A stretch of 55,427 nt of DNA, taken from contig JBMSQB010000019.1 of assembly GCA_049423065.1 (NCBI GenBank), forward strand, positions 1 to 55,427, given 5' to 3'. The notes below the pieces were generated by a model. The model had not been told where the DNA came from, made no database searches, and was given only the letters and a program-made list of their open reading frames with translations. This document shows positions 45,281-53,129 of this stretch, one piece after another (position 1 is the stretch's first letter; the number at the start of each line of letters is the position of its first letter). The translations under genes were made by a program, and so were the position numbers. The stretch comes from SYIM01 sp041182885 (GTDB taxonomy: Bacteria > Pseudomonadota > Gammaproteobacteria > Burkholderiales > Burkholderiaceae_E).

Positions 45281-45916
45281 TCAGCGAGCGAGCTCGAACA
45301 CCTTGCGGTTGCGCTGCAAGGTGCGCGCCTGGGTGCCGCCGGGTCCCGCGAAACGCACCTCGATGCGGCGCAGCCGGCTGAGAACATCGAACAGGCCAAT
45401 CTCGACCGCGCCCAGACGTGCCGGACGCTCGCAGTCGAACGCATGCGTCAGAAGAAGATCGAGATGCGTGTCATCGCCGGGCAGTCCGCCTGCGGCGGTG
45501 GCGGATTCGGCGGAGCCCGACCAGCGAAGCGCCTGGGTGGCGGGCCGGCAGCCCGCCTCGGGTGTCGGGCGAAAAACGCCGGCGGCGCGCAGCGCATCGA
45601 GGGCGCGCTGCAGGCGTGCCCGCTCGTCGTCGTTGCGTGGCGCCCGCTCAAAGCCGGTGAGGGTTTCCATCGGCAGCTCGGCCTCGATGGTGAGCCGGGC
45701 ACCCTCGAGCGTGAGATCGAGCCTCGCCTGGCCGTGTACATGCCCATGACCGCCAGGCGCGCTGGTTGCGGGCGCCGCCGGTGCGACCGTCAGAAACGCA
45801 ATCAGCAGCGCACGTCTGATGCGCGCCGCAGCGCCTGCGCACGGGCGGGCGGCACCCCGGCCGGCCTGGCCCGGACCGTCGGCAATTGGAGGGCAGCGTG
45901 TCATGAGCCTGATCAT
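45281..45916 (-). CDS. DUF2796 (ZrgA-like) periplasmic protein
   Basis: Exported protein of about 211 residues. After a hydrophobic segment (ALLIAFLTVAPAAPATSA) comes the family start GGHGHVHGQARLDLTLEGAR and IEAELPMETLTGFERAP. ZrgA of Vibrio is a zinc-binding receptor with a long histidine-rich central loop. Here only the GHGHVHG cluster and few other histidines are present, so metal binding may be reduced or different. Starts at 45916 or 45904 are possible. It lies at the head of the ATPase-permease-DUF3299 run. No clear Zur operator was recognised upstream. Confidence 0.8.
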   Translation of the reverse strand: MIRLMTRCPPIADGPGQAGRGAARPCAGAAARIRRALLIAFLTVAPAAPATSAPGGHGHVHGQARLDLTLEGARLTIEAELPMETLTGFERAPRNDDERARLQRALDALRAAGVFRPTPEAGCRPATQALRWSGSAESATAAGGLPGDDTHLDLLLTHAFDCERPARLGAVEIGLFDVLSRLRRIEVRFAGPGGTQARTLQRNRKVFELAR

Positions 45917-46034
45917 ACGGCGTGTTCGCGAGCATTGCGGGATGAAGCCCCAAGGGTGCGGGTAGCGCGCCCGGGGGGCTTGAGTTCCCCTCTCGCCACG
46001 GGCAGACTGGGCCACTCAAGCGCAAGGAGCTTCC

Positions 46035-47660
46035 ATGGCAAACCTGCAGCGGTACTGGGCATTGGGCGTGGCGTTACTGGCACTGTTTGCCTCGGCGGGC
46101 GCTTATGCGGGCGGCTGGCTGCACGGCGCAGTGCCGGTCATCTGCCTGATGCTGGTTGTTCTGGGCGTTCATGATGTCCTGCAGACCCGGCATGCGGTGT
46201 TGCGCAATTACCCGATCATTGGGCACTTCCGGTTCATGTTCGAGGAAATCCGACCCGAGATCAGGCAGTACTTCATCGAGTCCGATACCGAGCGCGTTCC
46301 GTTTTCGCGTGAGCAACGGGCGATCGTGTATCAGCGCGCCAAGGGCGTGCTGGACAAACGCCCCTTCGGCAGCAAGCTCGATCCGTACCGCGACGGCTAT
46401 GAATGGATGCATCACTCGGTGCTGCCTTCCACCATTGAGTCCTCGGATTTCCGCGTCACCATTGGCGCCACCCGCGAGCAACCCTACAGTGCCTCGGTAT
46501 TCAACATCTCGGCGATGAGCTTCGGTGCGCTCTCTGCCAACGCCATTCTTGCGCTCAACGGCGGCGCGAAAATGGGCGGCTTTGCACACGACACGGGTGA
46601 AGGCTCGATTTCGCGCTATCACCGCGAGCCGGGTGGCGACCTGATCTGGGAGATCGGCTCGGGTTATTTCGGCGCCCGCAAGCCCGACGGCGGGTTCAGT
46701 GACGAGCGCTTTGCCGAGAATGCCTGTCAGCCGCAGGTCAAGATGGTCGAGCTCAAGCTTTCGCAGGGCGCCAAGCCTGGCCACGGCGGGGTGCTGCCGG
46801 CGCCCAAGGTCACCCCCGAGATCGCTCAGGCGCGGGGGGTGGAACCTTGGGTGACGGTGGAATCGCCGGCACGCCATTCGGTGTTTTCAACCCCGATCGA
46901 GATGCTCGCCTTCATCGAACGGATGCGCAGGCTCTCGCGCGGCAAGCCCACCGGATTCAAGCTCGCGGTCGGCCATCCCTGGGAACTCTTCGCCATCGTG
47001 AAGGCGATGCTCGAGACCGGCATCACACCCGATTTCATTGTGGTCGATGGCAAGGAGGGCGGCACCGGTGCGGCGCCCGCCGAGTTCATGGATCGTGCCG
47101 GCATGCCGATGCATGACGGGCTCTTGCTGGTTCACAACACCCTGGTGGCGTGTGGCCTGCGCTCGCAGATCCGCCTGGGCGCGGCGGGCCAGCTCATCAC
47201 GGCGTTCGATATTGCCCGCACGCTCGCAATCGGGGCCGACTGGTGCAACGCCGCGCGCGGCTTCATGTTTGCGCTGGGCTGCATCCAATCGCTCAGCTGC
47301 CACACCGATCGCTGTCCCACCGGCGTGGCCACCCAGGACCCGCTTCGCCAGCGCGCGCTGGTGGTGCCCGACAAGGCGCAGCGGGTGTTCCAGTTTCACC
47401 ACCACACGCTGGAAGCGCTGCGCGAGCTGCTCCAGTCGGCGGGTCTGGTGCACCCGTCCCAGCTTCGCCCGCATCACATCATGCGGCGAATTGGTCAGGA
47501 CGACAGTCGGCCCTTGTCGGAGGTGCATCCCTTCCTGCCAGAAGGCGCGCTGCTGGTTCCGGGTGGCGCCGCCGACTGCGGCCCGGTGTACCGGGCCTGG
47601 TGGGACCGCGCCCGCCCGGACAGCTTCCACCCACTGCCAGGCTCGAGGCTCGCCGCCTGA
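46035..47660 (+). CDS. FMN-binding glutamate synthase-like protein
   Basis: Protein of 541 residues. Two hydrophobic segments at the N terminus (about 7-27 and 33-50) suggest membrane attachment. The body is the FMN-binding barrel of glutamate synthase: FNISAMSFGALSANAILALN, GEGSISRYHREPGGDLIWEI, KPGHGGVLPAPKVTPEIA and VVDGKEGGTGAAP. The cysteine cluster CIQSLSCHTDRCPTGVATQ can hold a 3Fe-4S centre. It lacks the glutaminase domain and the small subunit, so it is not classical GOGAT. Electron donor and product are unknown. Confidence 0.88.
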   Translation: MANLQRYWALGVALLALFASAGAYAGGWLHGAVPVICLMLVVLGVHDVLQTRHAVLRNYPIIGHFRFMFEEIRPEIRQYFIESDTERVPFSREQRAIVYQRAKGVLDKRPFGSKLDPYRDGYEWMHHSVLPSTIESSDFRVTIGATREQPYSASVFNISAMSFGALSANAILALNGGAKMGGFAHDTGEGSISRYHREPGGDLIWEIGSGYFGARKPDGGFSDERFAENACQPQVKMVELKLSQGAKPGHGGVLPAPKVTPEIAQARGVEPWVTVESPARHSVFSTPIEMLAFIERMRRLSRGKPTGFKLAVGHPWELFAIVKAMLETGITPDFIVVDGKEGGTGAAPAEFMDRAGMPMHDGLLLVHNTLVACGLRSQIRLGAAGQLITAFDIARTLAIGADWCNAARGFMFALGCIQSLSCHTDRCPTGVATQDPLRQRALVVPDKAQRVFQFHHHTLEALRELLQSAGLVHPSQLRPHHIMRRIGQDDSRPLSEVHPFLPEGALLVPGGAADCGPVYRAWWDRARPDSFHPLPGSRLAA

Positions 47661-47705
47661 GCGGTGCGCGGCGCGGCTCCGTTGACGGGTGACCGGTCCG
47701 ACCCG

Positions 47706-48200
47706 GTGCGAACGCTTCTGATTGTCTGGTGGTCGATGACCGGCGCGGCGCGTGCGCTTGCGCAAGCCGCGGCGGCCGCGGCGTCTGCCGCCGAACCGGG
47801 GATCCACGTGCGCAGCGTTCGCTGCGATGAAGCGAATGCCGACGACCTGTGCGGGGCGGATGCGGTGCTCATCGTCTGTCCGGAGATGCTGGGCAGCGCA
47901 GCGGGCATGATGAAAGATTTCTTCGATCGCACCTACTATCCGGCGCTCGGGCGCCTGTCGGGGCGGCCGTATGCGCTTATCGTGAGTGCGGGTTCAGACG
48001 GCGAGGGTGCGGTCCGTCAGATCGAGCGGATCGCGAGCGGCTGGCGGCTGCGGGCGGTAGCGCCCGCCCGCATCGTCTGCACACACGCACAGACGCCAGA
48101 AGCAATCCTTGGCGACAAGCACCTGTCCGAGTCAGCGCTTGAAGGCGCCCGCGAACTCGGGGCTACGCTCGCCGGCGGACTCGCGCTCGGGCTCTGGTGA
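47706..48200 (+). CDS. Small flavodoxin-like protein
   Basis: Protein of about 164 residues with a flavodoxin-type fold. The phosphate loop reads LLIVWWSMTGAARALAQAA and the second nucleotide loop CPEMLGSAAGMMKDFFDRTY. The GTG at 47706 gives a start just before the first strand; a GTG at 47664, four bases after the glutamate-synthase gene, adds 14 residues. It resembles small NAD(P)H-dependent flavin reductases. Position suggests it could serve the upstream FMN enzyme, but this is inference. It overlaps the next gene, on the opposite strand, by 69 bases. Confidence 0.78.
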   Translation: MRTLLIVWWSMTGAARALAQAAAAAASAAEPGIHVRSVRCDEANADDLCGADAVLIVCPEMLGSAAGMMKDFFDRTYYPALGRLSGRPYALIVSAGSDGEGAVRQIERIASGWRLRAVAPARIVCTHAQTPEAILGDKHLSESALEGARELGATLAGGLALGLW

Positions 48201-48476
48201 GGCGGCGACGGCTGCAGCCGAGGCTGGCGCTTCGCTGTTGCGGGGGTGGCCAGGTGGCAGTGCCGATTGCCCACGTGGCGACCGCACCGCGCGCCGGCGG
48301 CTGCCGCATCCCGCCCATGCGAGGAGCGGCCAGAGCGCTGCGCTGAGCGCAAACGGCCATTGCCCGGCGCCGCCCGAACCGGTGGCAAGCCAGCCGCCCC
48401 AGAGGGCAGTCAACCCGATCAACGCGAGGGCAAGGGCAAGGGGGAGCAGGCGACTGAAGCGCATTTCTTTCGGCAT
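48132..48476 (-). CDS. Hypothetical small membrane protein
   Basis: Protein of 114 residues with no confident family. Two hydrophobic segments (about 9-26 and 37-53) are followed by a charged, disordered-looking tail rich in serine, glutamate and alanine. The pattern at the N terminus is reminiscent of DUF2069, which often neighbours quinone-reductase genes, but the tail is unlike it. A perfect AGGAGG lies five bases before the ATG at 48476, which supports translation. The last 69 bases are antisense to the flavodoxin-like gene. Confidence 0.55.
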   Translation of the reverse strand: MPKEMRFSRLLPLALALALIGLTALWGGWLATGSGGAGQWPFALSAALWPLLAWAGCGSRRRAVRSPRGQSALPPGHPRNSEAPASAAAVAASPEPERESAGERSPEFAGAFKR

Positions 48477-48481
48477 GGGAC

Positions 48482-48487
48482 CTCCTG
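48482..48487 (-). promoter_or_regulatory. AGGAGG ribosome site for the small membrane protein
   Basis: Reverse-strand AGGAGG ending five bases before the ATG at 48476. It decides the start of an otherwise unrecognised gene. The rest of the gap to the TRAP receptor gene (about 300 bases) holds one inverted repeat and no recognised gene. Confidence 0.6.
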
Positions 48488-48562
48488 GGGACGTCGGCAA
48501 GGGGCGGTGGCGACCGGAGGCGCTGTGGACGGGGGCTCCGGTTCGAGCGCCGAATGATCAAC

Positions 48563-48590
48563 CGCCGCGGTGCGCGGCGCGACCGCGGCG
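48563..48590. repeat. Inverted repeat in the gap before the TRAP receptor gene
   Basis: CGCCGCGGT (48563-48571) and ACCGCGGCG (48582-48590) are exact reverse complements around ten bases. It lies in the divergent spacer between the small membrane protein gene and dctP. It could be an operator or hairpin; no T-run follows. Confidence 0.4.
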
Positions 48591-48788
48591 AGAGCCGGTA
48601 GCAGCACGCGATACCGGTGCGGCCAGCGGTTGACACCGGCTTGCGTGGTGCAGCCTTGCGGTGCGCGTGCTACGCTCGGATTCACGGTCGTGCCTGCTGC
48701 GACCGCGCGTTTATCGGGCAGTCGGGTTGCACCGTCGAGTCCGGGCTGCCGTCAATCACATTTCTGATACGAATAACGGAGGGGTCCT

Positions 48789-49814
48789 GTGAAATTGCGC
48801 GCACTTTGCATTGCCCTGCTGGCGGCCGCCGGCATCCACACCACAGCGTCGGCCCAGTCGGTCACGCTCAGTTTTTCCGCCTGGGTCCCGCCCTCGCACA
48901 TGCTGGTTCGAGACGGCATGATGCCCTGGATGCAGGAAGTCGAAAAAGTAACCGAGGGCCGGGTGAAAATGCGGCTGCTGCCCAAGGCGGCAGCCAACGC
49001 CGTCAACCACCTCGATGCGGTCGCCGAGGGTCTCGCCGACATCGCCTTCATTTCGCACAGCTACACGCCGGCGCGGTTTCCCATGACGCGGATCGGCGTG
49101 CTGCCGTTCGCGGGCGACAGCGCCGAGGTGGCGTCGGTTGCGCTCTGGCGCATCTACGACAAGCACTTCACCAAGTTGAATGAGCACAAGGGCGTGAAGC
49201 TGGTCACGATCTACACGCACGGCGCCGGCGTGTTCTGGAACGCCAAGCGGCCGATCCGCACCGTGGAGGATTTCGCCGGACTGAAAGTCCGGGTGGGCGG
49301 TGGAATTGCCGCTGACGTCGCCAACGCGCTGGGCGCGATTGCCGTCTCCAAGCCCGCCCCCGAGTCCTACGAGCTGCTCTCCACCGGCGTGGTCGATGGC
49401 GTGATGTTTCCCGGCGAGAGCATCGTTTCCTTCAAGCTCGACAAGATCGTGAAATTCGCCACCGCTTTCCCGGGCGGTCTTTACTCCGACAGCCATGCGG
49501 TCATCATGAACGAGGCGGCCTGGAAAAAAATCTCCAAAGCCGATCAGGACGCGATCAACCGCATTTCGGGCGAAGCCATGGCACGGGCGGTAGGCAAGGC
49601 CTGGGACAAGAATGCTGGCGCGGGCTTCGATGCCTTCAAGGCGGCGGGCGGGCAGATCATCGCGGCCGACGCCGCGCTGGTGAAAGCGGTGGCCGACCGC
49701 ACGGCCCGCTTCGAGCAGGAGTGGGTCAAGGCGGTCAACGAGAAAGGCATGAATGGCGCTGCGATCGTGACCGAATACCGCGCCGAACTGAAGAAGGTGG
49801 CCGCCGGGCAGTAA
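48789..49814 (+). CDS. dctP: TRAP transporter solute receptor (DctP family)
   Basis: Periplasmic receptor of 341 residues from a GTG at 48789, preceded by GGAGGGG. The signal peptide is MKLRALCIALLAAAGIHTTA with cleavage near ASA-QS. Family marks are LSFSAWVPPSHMLVRDGMMP, the ligand-binding arginine in LKVRVGGGIAADVANALGA and DGVMFPGESIVSFKL. Ligands of this family are usually carboxylates such as sugar acids. The matching membrane genes dctQM lie 2.7 kb downstream on the same strand, beyond two inverted genes. Confidence 0.9.
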   Translation: MKLRALCIALLAAAGIHTTASAQSVTLSFSAWVPPSHMLVRDGMMPWMQEVEKVTEGRVKMRLLPKAAANAVNHLDAVAEGLADIAFISHSYTPARFPMTRIGVLPFAGDSAEVASVALWRIYDKHFTKLNEHKGVKLVTIYTHGAGVFWNAKRPIRTVEDFAGLKVRVGGGIAADVANALGAIAVSKPAPESYELLSTGVVDGVMFPGESIVSFKLDKIVKFATAFPGGLYSDSHAVIMNEAAWKKISKADQDAINRISGEAMARAVGKAWDKNAGAGFDAFKAAGGQIIAADAALVKAVADRTARFEQEWVKAVNEKGMNGAAIVTEYRAELKKVAAGQ

Positions 49815-49843
49815 GCGGCCACGCGCAGTCCGCGGGGCGCGGT

Positions 49844-50713
49844 TCAGCGACGCTCGTAGAGCATCACGATCCTGGAGGGGTCGGCCGCGCCCAGCCCGCA
49901 GGCCTGCAGTTGCCGGAACAGCTCGGTCACCGAGCCGGCGATGGGCATCGGAACGCCTGCAGCGCGGGCAGCGGCAAGCGCCGTATCCAGATCCTTCAGC
50001 ATGGTGTCTGAGGCGCCGATGGGCTCAACCTCCGCTGCGAGCATGCGTGGCGCAAACACCTGCAGTGGTTTCGAATCCGCCCAGCCACCGGCAAGCGCCT
50101 CGGGAAGGCGTGCCGCGTCAACCCCGCTTGCCCGTGCGAGCCGCACGGCCTCGTTGACGGCCACGATACTCGCCGCGACGATCACCTGATTGCAGAGCTT
50201 CGTGGCCTGGCCTGCGCCGCTGTCGCCCATTCGCGTGACCTGCGCCGAATAAGCGGCCAGCACCGGTCGGATCTGTTCGATTGCATCGACATCGCCGCCG
50301 CACATGACCGCGAGTTCACCGCGTGCGGCGCCCGCGACACCGCCCGATACCGGGGCATCGATCCAGAGGCCGCCGGTTGCGTCTTTCAGGCGGGTGGCGA
50401 ACGCCCGGGTGGCCTGTGGGTCGATGCTGCTGTGATCGACCAGAATGGGGGGCGGTGCGCTTGCCTCAATGAGTCCGTTGGGTCCGAACACAACCGTCTG
50501 AACCGCCTGCGCATCGGTGAGGCAGAGGATCACGGCCGATGCGCCGTCGACCGCTTCGGCGGGGTGTTCAGCCCACTGCGCACCCTCGGCAAGGAGCGGC
50601 AGGGCGCGGCTGCGGGTGCGGTTCCACACCCGCACCGGATGCCCGGCCGCGAGCAGGCGCCGGATCATGGGGGTGGCGATCAGGCCGGTGCCGAGAAAGG
50701 CGAGCGCGGTCAT
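49844..50713 (-). CDS. Beta-hydroxyacid dehydrogenase (GarR/3-hydroxyisobutyrate dehydrogenase family)
   Basis: NAD(P)-dependent oxidoreductase of 289 residues. The Rossmann motif is FLGTGLIATPMIRRLLAAGH, the substrate loop DHSSIDPQ, then DAPVSGGVAGAARGELAVM and the catalytic lysine in GAGQATKLCNQVIVA. Members act on tartronate semialdehyde, 3-hydroxyisobutyrate or sugar-acid derivatives. The ATG at 50713 overlaps the stop of the dehydratase gene (ATGA), so the two are co-translated. The exact substrate is not clear. Confidence 0.88.
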   Translation of the reverse strand: MTALAFLGTGLIATPMIRRLLAAGHPVRVWNRTRSRALPLLAEGAQWAEHPAEAVDGASAVILCLTDAQAVQTVVFGPNGLIEASAPPPILVDHSSIDPQATRAFATRLKDATGGLWIDAPVSGGVAGAARGELAVMCGGDVDAIEQIRPVLAAYSAQVTRMGDSGAGQATKLCNQVIVAASIVAVNEAVRLARASGVDAARLPEALAGGWADSKPLQVFAPRMLAAEVEPIGASDTMLKDLDTALAAARAAGVPMPIAGSVTELFRQLQACGLGAADPSRIVMLYERR

Positions 50714-52419
50714 TCGAGCGGCCATTCCAGATTCCCGCTGTGCGTGACCGCACCAAGATGGGCGGGGCCTACAAGGGCTGCATATTTTTCGAGTGCGCCC
50801 GCCAGCCGGACCGGGCGCGCCGGCGTCCAGGCCGCGCGCCGCCGGGCGAGTTCTTCCTCGCTGACCAGCACGTCGATGCGCCGTGCCTCGCAGTCGATCA
50901 GGATTGGGTCGCCATCCACAAGGAGCGCAATCGGACCCCCGCGCGCGGCTTCGGGACTGGCGTAGCCGATGCAGAGCCCCCGTGTCGCGCCCGAGAAGCG
51001 GCCATCGGTGAGAAGTGCGACGGCCTCGCCCATGCCCTGGCCGTAGATCAGCGCAGTTGTGCCCAGCATTTCGCGCATGCCGGGGCCGCCACGCGGGCCC
51101 TCGTTTCGGATCACGAGCACATCGCCCGCCTGGTAGCGGCGCTCGCGTACCGCTGCTGTGCACGCTTCCTCGTTTTCAAAGACCCGGGCGCGTCCTTCGA
51201 ACCTGAGCCGCCTCAATCCGGCGATCTTGATGAGCGCGCCGTCAGGGCAGAGATTGCCCTTGAGCACCACCACCCCGCCAGTGGGATGGAGCGGCGCGCT
51301 TGCCGGGCGGACCACGCTGCCGTCTGCCTCGGGCGCGCCCTCGCAGAGTTCAGCAAGCGTCCGGCCCTCGATCGTGGGGCAATCGCCGTGCAGCCAGCCG
51401 CCTCGAAGCAGTTCACGCAGCACCACCCGCACGCCTCCCACCTCGTGAAGATCGCGGGCCAGGAATCGGCCACCCGGCTGCATGTCGGCGATCAGGGGCG
51501 TGCGCTGGAACACGTCGGCCACATCATCAAGCGTGAAGCGGATGCCGGCTTCGTGTGCAATCGCCGGCAGATGCAACCCGGCATTGGTGGAGCCGCCGGT
51601 GGCCGCCACCGCCGCAGCCGCATTCTCGAGGCTTTTTCGCGTGACCAGTTCGCGCGGCAGCGGCCCGTTGTTTTTCAGCAGGCGCATCACCGTCTGGCCG
51701 GCACGCCGGGCGAGCGCAATACGTTCCGAATACACCGCGGGCAACATCGCCGACCCGAGCGGGGCAAGACCCAGCACCTCCGAGACCATGGCCATGGTGT
51801 TGGCGGTGAACTGGCCCGGGCACGAGCCCAGGGTGGGCGAGCAGTCGCGCTCCAGCGCATCGAGCTCCGCGAGCGACACCGTGCCCGCGTGCAGCGCACC
51901 GACGCGCTCGTAGGCATCAACCGTGCTCACGGTTTTCCCCTGATGCCGGCCCGGCAGCATGGCGCCTCCGTAGACAAAGACCGAGGGCACATTGAGCCGA
52001 ACCATGGCCATCATGATGGCGGGCAGGGTCTTGTCGCAGCCGGCAAAGCCCACCAGCGCGTCGTAGGCGTGACCGCGGACCACGAGCTCGATCGAGTCGG
52101 CGATCAGCTCTCGCGAGGCAAGGCTCATCCGCATGCCCGAATGCGCCATCGATATGCCATCGGAGACCGAAATCGAGGTGAACTCGAACGGCGTGCCGCC
52201 GGCAATGGAGACACCGGTCTTGGCCGCTTCGGCCTGCGGCCGCAAGGACAGCGAGCAGGGCGTGTTCTCGCCGTGGGTGCTCATCACACCCACGAAGGGC
52301 TTGGCGATGGCCTCGTCATCCAGGCCCATGGCACGCAGGAAGGTGCGGTGGGCAACCCGATCGGGTCCCTCAACGGTGGTGCGCGAGCGCAGGCGTCGCT
52401 CGGGTGCAGCGTCGGACAT
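50710..52419 (-). CDS. ilvD: IlvD-family dehydratase (dihydroxy-acid or sugar-acid dehydratase)
   Basis: Iron-sulfur dehydratase of 569 residues. Cluster cysteines are in NTPCSLSL, FAGCDKTLPAIMMA and LGSCPGQFTANTM, a three-cysteine pattern fitting a 2Fe-2S centre. It resembles genuine IlvD of branched-chain amino-acid synthesis, but coupling to a beta-hydroxyacid dehydrogenase and flanking TRAP genes suggests a catabolic sugar-acid role. Both remain possible. The ATG at 52419 was chosen; a longer frame lacks similarity. Confidence 0.85.
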   Translation of the reverse strand: MSDAAPERRLRSRTTVEGPDRVAHRTFLRAMGLDDEAIAKPFVGVMSTHGENTPCSLSLRPQAEAAKTGVSIAGGTPFEFTSISVSDGISMAHSGMRMSLASRELIADSIELVVRGHAYDALVGFAGCDKTLPAIMMAMVRLNVPSVFVYGGAMLPGRHQGKTVSTVDAYERVGALHAGTVSLAELDALERDCSPTLGSCPGQFTANTMAMVSEVLGLAPLGSAMLPAVYSERIALARRAGQTVMRLLKNNGPLPRELVTRKSLENAAAAVAATGGSTNAGLHLPAIAHEAGIRFTLDDVADVFQRTPLIADMQPGGRFLARDLHEVGGVRVVLRELLRGGWLHGDCPTIEGRTLAELCEGAPEADGSVVRPASAPLHPTGGVVVLKGNLCPDGALIKIAGLRRLRFEGRARVFENEEACTAAVRERRYQAGDVLVIRNEGPRGGPGMREMLGTTALIYGQGMGEAVALLTDGRFSGATRGLCIGYASPEAARGGPIALLVDGDPILIDCEARRIDVLVSEEELARRRAAWTPARPVRLAGALEKYAALVGPAHLGAVTHSGNLEWPLE

Positions 52420-52541
52420 GCCGGACTCCGGGAAAATGACCTCGGTCGAAAGCTTGATAGAGTAGCCGATCGCGTGCGAGGTGCTGTCCCGCCATGGTGT
52501 GCGCGGCTTCATCCTCAAGGCGAACTTTGGGAGACGCGTTC

Positions 52542-53129
52542 GTGACTCAACCGCAAGCGACCGGCGGCGGCTCGAATCTGCAGGCCCCGCCGGAGATTCC
52601 GGCGCGCGCTGCGGGTTGGGCCGATCGCCTGCGACCCGAGCGGGCGCTCGAGATGCTCGCGGCAGCCCTGCTTTTTTCGATGATGATCCTCACCTTTGTG
52701 GATGTGGTGCTGCGCTATGTCTTCAATGCGCCGATTCGTGGCAGTTTCGAGGTGAGCGAAACCATGATGGCGGTGCTGATCTTCGCGGGGCTGCCGATGG
52801 TGTCCCGCAAGGGCGAGCACATCGCGATCGACAGCCTGGTGAGGCTTGCGCCGCCGCTTCTTCGGCGCATCAGCGCGCTGGCGGTGCAGATCGGCTGCGC
52901 CGCCGCGCTGGTCGGCATGGCGTGGCTCCTGTGGTTGAAGGGCTCGCGTTTTGCAGTGGCCGGCGACGTCACCCAGACGCTGAAACTTCCAATCGCACCG
53001 GTCGTGCAACTGATGGCGCTGCTCACGCTTTTTACGGCGCTCATCCATGTGGTGCTTGCCTGGCAGGCGCTGCGCTCGCCGCAGATTGCGTCGCAGGCCG
53101 CCAGTGAAGACGGCGCAGGTGTGCTGTGA
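52542..53129 (+). CDS. dctQ: TRAP transporter small membrane subunit (DctQ family)
   Basis: Membrane protein of about 195 residues with four hydrophobic segments. ALLFSMMILTFVDVVLRYVF and RGSFEVSETMMAVLIFAGLP, followed by KGEHIAID, are typical DctQ signatures. The GTG at 52542 is preceded by GGGAG; an ATG at 52494 is also in frame. Its end overlaps the dctM GTG by four bases. Confidence 0.9.
   Translation: MTQPQATGGGSNLQAPPEIPARAAGWADRLRPERALEMLAAALLFSMMILTFVDVVLRYVFNAPIRGSFEVSETMMAVLIFAGLPMVSRKGEHIAIDSLVRLAPPLLRRISALAVQIGCAAALVGMAWLLWLKGSRFAVAGDVTQTLKLPIAPVVQLMALLTLFTALIHVVLAWQALRSPQIASQAASEDGAGVL

Noticed and set aside
45917..46034. Zur-binding site upstream of the DUF2796 gene
   Set aside because: No AT-rich palindrome like known Zur boxes could be seen.
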